From an uncultured Corynebacterium sp. (GTDB taxonomy: Bacteria > Actinomycetota > Actinomycetes > Mycobacteriales > Mycobacteriaceae), in NCBI GenBank assembly GCA_943914465.1, contig CALUCD010000004.1:124001-188000 (forward strand): a stretch of 64,000 nt of DNA. The letters run 5' to 3'. Each line of letters starts with the position of its first letter. Positions within the stretch are counted from its first letter, which is position 1. The position numbers were made by a program, and so were the translations under genes. A model generated the notes under the pieces. It saw nothing but the letters and a program-made list of their open reading frames with translations. It ran no database searches and was not told the origin of the DNA. Positions 59,732 to 64,000 of the stretch are shown piece by piece.

Positions 59732-60587
59732 CTCGGAGTCCAGCCCAATTGACAATCCACGTGAGGAAGTGATCGCTGATCCGGTGGTGGTCGCCGAGAA
59801 CCTCGGAAAAACCTACACAATTACCGGTGCGGCGGCAGAAGGGGAGGGACATCGGATCGGGCGACGCGATGTGCGCCACGTTGACGCGTTACGCGGCGTC
59901 TCATTTGTGGCCAGGAGGGGTGAGTCCATCGGGATCATCGGGCGAAATGGATCAGGTAAATCTACGTTGCTGAATCTGATCGCTGGTGGTGAAGCGCCGA
60001 CATCCGGGAAAATCTCGGTAGCGCACCAACCGTCGCTGCTCGGCGTGACCCCGGCACTGCAAGGTTGGCTCACAGGAGAGCAAAATACTTATCTCGGGCT
60101 ACTGGCGCTAGGGATGTCTCCCCAGCAGGCAAAAGAAAAGATCCCTGAAATCGTCGAGTGGGCGGAGCTGGGCGAAGCAGCTACACGTCCGATGAGCACT
60201 TACTCATCAGGAATGGGGGCGAAGCTGAGCTTCGCGATCTCGACGGCGATCCAGCCGGAAATTCTTCTTGTCGATGAGACGCTCTCCACGGGCGATGCTG
60301 CCTTTGCAGACAAAGCGCGCGAGCGAATGCAGGCCCTGCTGGGTACCACTGGCAACATTTTTTTAGTGTCGCACTCACTTTCAATCGTGCGGGAAAACTG
60401 CTCTCGCGCGATCTGGATTCACCGGGGCGATGTGATCGCGGACGGCGGGTCCGAAGAGGTCATTGAGGGCTACTCGGCTTTTTCGGACGCACTGAAGAGC
60501 GGAAAGGATGACGAAGCTGATCAGGTGCTGGCGCGTCACCGAAGCAGATCCCCTGAGGTCAACTTGGTTTCCATGAGCGGCGATTGA
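59715..60587 (+). CDS. ABC glycan exporter ATPase (TagH/Wzt-like, no sugar-binding tail)
   Basis: The 290-residue ATPase has Walker A GRNGSGKST (76-84), signature region 'STYSSGMGAKLSFAIST' (161-177) and Walker B ILLVDE (183-188), plus 'LVSHSLSIVREN'. The YSSGM signature is typical of polysaccharide/teichoic-acid exporters. There is no C-terminal carbohydrate-binding domain, so it would not be of the O-antigen Wzt-C type. The ATG is preceded by GGAGGAACGAT and lies 17 bp inside the permease end. An insert between residues 38 and 55 (AAAEGEGHRIGRRDVRH) interrupts the usual early strand. Confidence 0.92.
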   Translation: MCTSNSSESSPIDNPREEVIADPVVVAENLGKTYTITGAAAEGEGHRIGRRDVRHVDALRGVSFVARRGESIGIIGRNGSGKSTLLNLIAGGEAPTSGKISVAHQPSLLGVTPALQGWLTGEQNTYLGLLALGMSPQQAKEKIPEIVEWAELGEAATRPMSTYSSGMGAKLSFAISTAIQPEILLVDETLSTGDAAFADKARERMQALLGTTGNIFLVSHSLSIVRENCSRAIWIHRGDVIADGGSEEVIEGYSAFSDALKSGKDDEADQVLARHRSRSPEVNLVSMSGD

Positions 60588-60672
60588 AGCCGAACACTTT
60601 GAGGTACTGGACGGTTGGGTTTCTAAGACGCGTTGCTGCGCCTAAGGAGCCCGTAGAACAGTATCACGCCAG

Positions 60673-61572
60673 CTAGGCGGGACGTATTGTTAGAAGCGAC
60701 CTCTCGATAAAATCCAACAGCGTTTGCCGCGAGGCGGTCTCGAGCGATTTAACTAACTGCGTCGATGACTGGGCAGATCCCGCCAGCGCTCCCTCTAGCG
60801 CCGAATCTAAATATCGATCGAAGGCCTCCCGGTCCTGTCCAGAATGCGCTATTAGCGGGCGGTTTGACTCCTGGCTGACATCGTCGATGCTGACGCGCGT
60901 CACCGTGCTCCAGTACTCAAATACCTCCTCGTATAACCTTCTAATGTCGAGGGTGGATCTGTCATTCAGGTGTGCCGCCGTGGCGAGCACGACCTCGTCG
61001 TTCGGGTAGCGTTCCTGGCCCTGATACTGGCTCGCAATCTTCTGGCGGAATTCAAGACCGTCTTGAGCGAGATTCTTGCTGACGCGGCTGAATGGGAAGG
61101 CCATCGCGTGGGGCTTAACCCCCGGTATAACCTCTAGCAGTGCCTTGCCCCACATCCAGTTTCCGCCGCTCGGCCACAAGTGGGTGGAGAGCAGGTCGTG
61201 ATCAAGCCTAGCTAGGCGCTTCAGTAAATCCTCAGCGCCGTTCAAAAAGTACACATCGGGTTCCACTATCCAGGCATAGTCCCAATCGAGATCGAGCACC
61301 CGATAGAACACGTAATCACCACACAGCCAGCCGGTGCGAGCCCCACTATGCGCGAAATGTAGGCCGGATTCTTCCACGAATCTCTTCGTAATTCCGTAGG
61401 CGGGAATTCCGAAGCCGTCGAGAAGATCCGATGTTTCTTGATCGCTCAGCTCGATGCAGTCCGGCACCGCGAGAATTGTCCAGCCAGCCAAGCTCTCTTT
61501 AAGGCCGGCAACAAGCTCTTGAACACGAGGTGACCACTCGGTGCAGCGGATGAGAACGTAAGTTTTCGGCAT
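60673..61572 (-). CDS. Unassigned EPDVYF-motif protein, possible glycosyltransferase
   Basis: The 299-residue protein has no recognised full-length match in my memory. It has 'TYVLIRCTEWSPRVQELVAGLKES', 'GDYVFYRVLDLDWDYAWIVEPDVYFLNGAEDLLKRL' where the acidic DVYF could bind a metal-nucleotide sugar, and 'LWPSGGNWMWGKAL'. This resembles DUF3405-type glycan proteins and GT-A folds in general. Orientation is opposite to the exporter. The AT-rich divergent region to 61802 probably holds its promoter. Function is inferred from position only. Confidence 0.6.
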   Translation of the reverse strand: MPKTYVLIRCTEWSPRVQELVAGLKESLAGWTILAVPDCIELSDQETSDLLDGFGIPAYGITKRFVEESGLHFAHSGARTGWLCGDYVFYRVLDLDWDYAWIVEPDVYFLNGAEDLLKRLARLDHDLLSTHLWPSGGNWMWGKALLEVIPGVKPHAMAFPFSRVSKNLAQDGLEFRQKIASQYQGQERYPNDEVVLATAAHLNDRSTLDIRRLYEEVFEYWSTVTRVSIDDVSQESNRPLIAHSGQDREAFDRYLDSALEGALAGSAQSSTQLVKSLETASRQTLLDFIERSLLTIRPA

Positions 61573-61802
61573 ACAGACAGTATATATATTTCTATCATTA
61601 AACTATTATCTCTGTTATGGTTGGCACCCTGCGATTGATCGGCGAGCAACCATTTAATTCCCGGCCCGGTCCGTTCCCGGAGTCACCGAGGGTGTTGAGT
61701 ACATCCTCTTGAAATCCTGATTTAATGCTTTATGTAAAGTGATGAAGCACTTGCAATATATCGTTCAAATTATGTGTGTTGATTGGAAATAGGAAGGTCA
61801 CG
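61573..61802. promoter_or_regulatory. AT-rich divergent promoter region in the glycan locus
   Basis: This 230-bp gap is distinctly AT-rich compared with the core. TTGCAA near 61752 and TATGTG near 61774 form a plausible -35/-10 for the plus-strand gene; the stretch of TATATAT near 61580-61590 could serve the minus-strand gene. No terminators or repeats are evident. Confidence 0.35.
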
Positions 61803-63719
61803 ATGACAATCTCCCGGTCTGAGAGTGATAGTTTCGCCACCTCCGCTGAGCAGCTGGCGTTAGCCGCCGAGGTGTCACCTATCGGTGACTATGAAAACGC
61901 CGTAGCGGTTCAAGCCGGCGAGGTCATAACTGTCGTTATCGAGACAGAGTCGAAGACCTACCTTAAGAATGAAGCATTGCTAGCATTCCAGTTCTTTGAC
62001 ACGAGTATGGAGCCGCTTTTCGACCCAGACTGGCCGAACATCTCTGCGTCAGTGGGTGCTTACCAATATTTGTCGACTCCATCAGAGAACGGCCGGACCG
62101 TCGATATCATCGAACTCGTCGCGCCGGAGCGAGCAGAGACTCTGTATATCCGCGGGATACAGTGGGAAAATGGTGGGCAGACCTCGATTGTTGGACAGGT
62201 TCAGATCATTCATGAGACGGTCGGGGAAACCATCACTGAAACACCAAGCGGTCAGAAGCGCGAGTATTCGTCAAACAACTTCGTGACTCGATCACCTATT
62301 CGTGCTGGCACCAGGAGTGTCGCGGTGAAAGCGCAATATCGGGCGGGTCTCGAACCGGGTTCGGCACCTGTGCAAGTGATTTTTCGAGATCGGGATGGTG
62401 AGCCCCTTCTGCCCACAAGCGACTTACCCCAGCACCCAAATTTCGGTGCGTTCTTGAGCCTCGATGCGAAATCGGCAAGCGTGTCCGAGTCCGAGTGGAT
62501 TTTGACGGTGCCAGAGGGTTCAGCCCAGATCGAATTTCGGGGTGTTGAGTGGGGGCCCAAGTCGGCGATCCTGGTAGGGGCCATCGAAGTGACCCCTCAC
62601 AGCAGCGCTGACGACGTGATTAGCGAATTCGTGAAAGCTATCAAGCCAGATCAGCCTCTGTTGGTGATCGACACCACCGCACCTCCAATCGGCCATCCGA
62701 CACTTTCATTACGGCCCAATAATTTGGCACAGGCGTATGAGAGGCTCGGGGCTGCAGTCGTCTTCATTCCGTTCGGGAGTCTTCAGGAGTTTCCCGAACG
62801 ACCTTCTAACCAGATTCTTCAGTTTAAGCGCGAGGATTTCCCTCGTGCATTGCGCATCTTGGAACAGCACCGCCACAATTTCGATAACACATATGTTTGC
62901 AGCTCGTTCCCCAGCCTTCACGCCGTAGCTACAGCGGCCTGGTTGAAAGCGAACGGGTGGAACATCGTTTACGAAGCGCGTGACGATATGGAAGAGTTCC
63001 GCCGAGTCGGTTATTCAAAGTGGTATTCGCCTCAACTGGAGCGTCAGATGCTCCTTCTAGCCGACCTGGTGGTAGCGGTCAGTCAGCCTCTGATGCTAAA
63101 GCTGGAAAGCCTGGTTAAGAACCTCCAGCGCCGAGAGGTTGTGCCGAATGCAGTGGCTAAAACTACTATCGAAACCTCGACCAACTTGCGGTCCTGGGAG
63201 GTAGCGGACGCCCGCAATTCAAGTCGCACCTTCGGGTATGTTGGCCACTTAACCGACTCCTGGTTTGACTGGGACCTGTTGATTGATGCGGCGAAACAGT
63301 TACCGTCGATCGAGTTTGAATTGGCGGGGCATGGGATACCTGCCAACATAAAGCTGCCGAACAACGTGAGGTTTCTGGGGCCAAAAACTCATGAGGAGCT
63401 TCAACCAATCGTGACGCAGTGGAGAGCTGGCCTTATTCCTTTTAGAGACGAACCGCTCACCCGTTCTGTTGATCCAAACAAGATATACGAATATCAGGCG
63501 TGGGGCCTTCGGGTGCTAACGGCGCCGATGGGGAATGTCGAAAACCACCCCTCCACATGGGTTTATAGATCGCAGGATCAGTTCATAGAGATGCTGGCCG
63601 AGATAGCAGAAAAAGATTATAACGCGTCTGAGGTCGCAGCAATCCGCCATTTCGCGGAACTAAATGACTGGGATAGCAGGGCGGCGCGGATGTTGCAGCT
63701 GATCGCGAATAATAACTGA
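61803..63719 (+). CDS. Fusion protein: two beta-type repeats + GT4-like glycosyltransferase
   Basis: The 638-residue protein starts at the ATG at 61803 with GGAAGG upstream. Residues about 20-150 and 160-270 share layout ('LLAFQFFDTSMEPLFDPDWPNISASVGAYQYLSTPSENGRT...IRGIQWENG' versus 'QVIFRDRDGEPLLPTSDLPQHPNFGAFLSLDAKSASVSES...FRGVEWGPKSAILVGAIEV'), a tandem beta-sandwich pair. Residues 290-638 are GT4-like: 'GWNIVYEARDDMEEFRRVGYSKWYSPQLERQMLLLADLVVAVSQPL', 'FGYVGHLTDSWFDWDLLIDAAKQLPSIEFELAGHG', 'SVDPNKIYEYQAWGLRVLTAPMGNVE'. The donor is unknown. Confidence 0.8.
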   Translation: MTISRSESDSFATSAEQLALAAEVSPIGDYENAVAVQAGEVITVVIETESKTYLKNEALLAFQFFDTSMEPLFDPDWPNISASVGAYQYLSTPSENGRTVDIIELVAPERAETLYIRGIQWENGGQTSIVGQVQIIHETVGETITETPSGQKREYSSNNFVTRSPIRAGTRSVAVKAQYRAGLEPGSAPVQVIFRDRDGEPLLPTSDLPQHPNFGAFLSLDAKSASVSESEWILTVPEGSAQIEFRGVEWGPKSAILVGAIEVTPHSSADDVISEFVKAIKPDQPLLVIDTTAPPIGHPTLSLRPNNLAQAYERLGAAVVFIPFGSLQEFPERPSNQILQFKREDFPRALRILEQHRHNFDNTYVCSSFPSLHAVATAAWLKANGWNIVYEARDDMEEFRRVGYSKWYSPQLERQMLLLADLVVAVSQPLMLKLESLVKNLQRREVVPNAVAKTTIETSTNLRSWEVADARNSSRTFGYVGHLTDSWFDWDLLIDAAKQLPSIEFELAGHGIPANIKLPNNVRFLGPKTHEELQPIVTQWRAGLIPFRDEPLTRSVDPNKIYEYQAWGLRVLTAPMGNVENHPSTWVYRSQDQFIEMLAEIAEKDYNASEVAAIRHFAELNDWDSRAARMLQLIANNN

Positions 63720-63731
63720 GAGAAGGTTAAA

Positions 63732-64000
63732 ATGCGCAAATTGATTGTCTATCCCAACTACTCGAAGGGTGGAGTGACTACCGTTATACGTGGTCGCGCT
63801 TCGAACGAACCAGACACAACTTTCGACGCGATTTTCCTGTATGACCGAGGTGGAGCTGGCTCGCTCGACCAGTTTTCCAACGTGAACGTGCGGGTTGTGC
63901 GGCCAGACCGTGTTGACACCTATCTCAAATTCATCACGTCGCAGTATGAGTACGACGAGATTTCGGTACTGAGCCTGCCGAAAGTGGCGAACAAGTTGCT
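63732..64000 (+). CDS. Putative glycosyltransferase, N-terminal part (runs off the right edge)
   Basis: An ATG at 63732 (GAAGG about 6 nt upstream) opens an 89-codon frame with no stop before the edge. It begins 'RKLIVYPNYSKGGVTTVIRGRASNEPDTTFDAIFLYDRGGAGSLDQ', where the Gly-rich 'YSKGGVTTV' looks like the acceptor loop at the start of a GT-B enzyme. It starts 12 bp after the fusion GT gene. The assignment is tentative. Confidence 0.55.
   Translation, partial: MRKLIVYPNYSKGGVTTVIRGRASNEPDTTFDAIFLYDRGGAGSLDQFSNVNVRVVRPDRVDTYLKFITSQYEYDEISVLSLPKVANKL

Overview
The window looks like chromosomal DNA of a Corynebacterium (Actinobacteria). It is GC-rich, uses many GTG and TTG starts, and its genes are densely packed with 1-8 bp overlaps. 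Gene order matches what I recall of C. glutamicum: aecD/brnQ/LLM oxidoreductase, malQ, fadD15, hemW-hrcA-dnaJ2-rsmE-phoH-ybeY-CBS protein-era-recO-uppS, zur/ArsR regulator/glyS, dgt, dnaG, then mazG-eno-divIC-DUF501-ppx. Species cannot be told from the sequence alone.

Layout. 1-4757 (minus): brnQ, a luciferase-like flavin oxidoreductase and a peptide/nickel-type ABC importer (lipoprotein, DppB-like and DppC-like permeases; the last runs off the left edge). 4843-8810 (minus): maltokinase, treS and a MalY-type C-S lyase. 8927-18296: a lipoprotein coupled to idi, a carboxylesterase, an M3 peptidase with two tiny membrane proteins, malQ and fadD15. 18388-29785 (plus): hemW, hrcA, dnaJ2, rsmE, phoH, ybeY, a CorC-type protein, pdxY, era, recO and uppS, which together cover heme, heat shock, ribosome maturation and cell-wall lipid carrier functions. 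29793-34645: a zur/ArsR metalloregulator pair, glyS, two small tandem proteins and a DUF222-HNH gene. 34744-44203: a TPM-domain secreted protein, dgt, the coupled set cstA / Cys-Cys-tail protein / ArsA-type ATPase, a secreted guanyl RNase with its barstar inhibitor, and dnaG. 44285-52633: mazG, a transglycosylase and eno, then a two-gene ATPase + RloB cassette that interrupts the eno-divIC neighbourhood on the opposite strand, then divIC, DUF501 and ppx.

52757-64000 differs from the rest. After wecB (UDP-GlcNAc 2-epimerase) and a CAU tRNA comes a run of glycosyltransferases around a two-part ABC glycan exporter (permease plus TagH/Wzt-like ATPase without a sugar-binding tail). It includes a CgeB-like/GT2 fusion, a protein with two N-terminal beta-type repeats fused to a GT4-like domain, and an unrecognised protein with an EPDVYF motif. 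Base and codon use become less GC-biased, and strands alternate. I read it as a strain-variable surface-glycan locus that continues past the right edge.

The best candidates for new biology are this glycan locus, the ATPase-RloB defence-type cassette between eno and divIC, the lipid-anchored RNase with a barstar, the CstA/CC-tail/ATPase trio, and a DnaG primase that has lost three of its four zinc ligands. I saw no rRNA, CRISPR array, insertion sequence or prophage. No stretch longer than about 300 bases lacks a gene.
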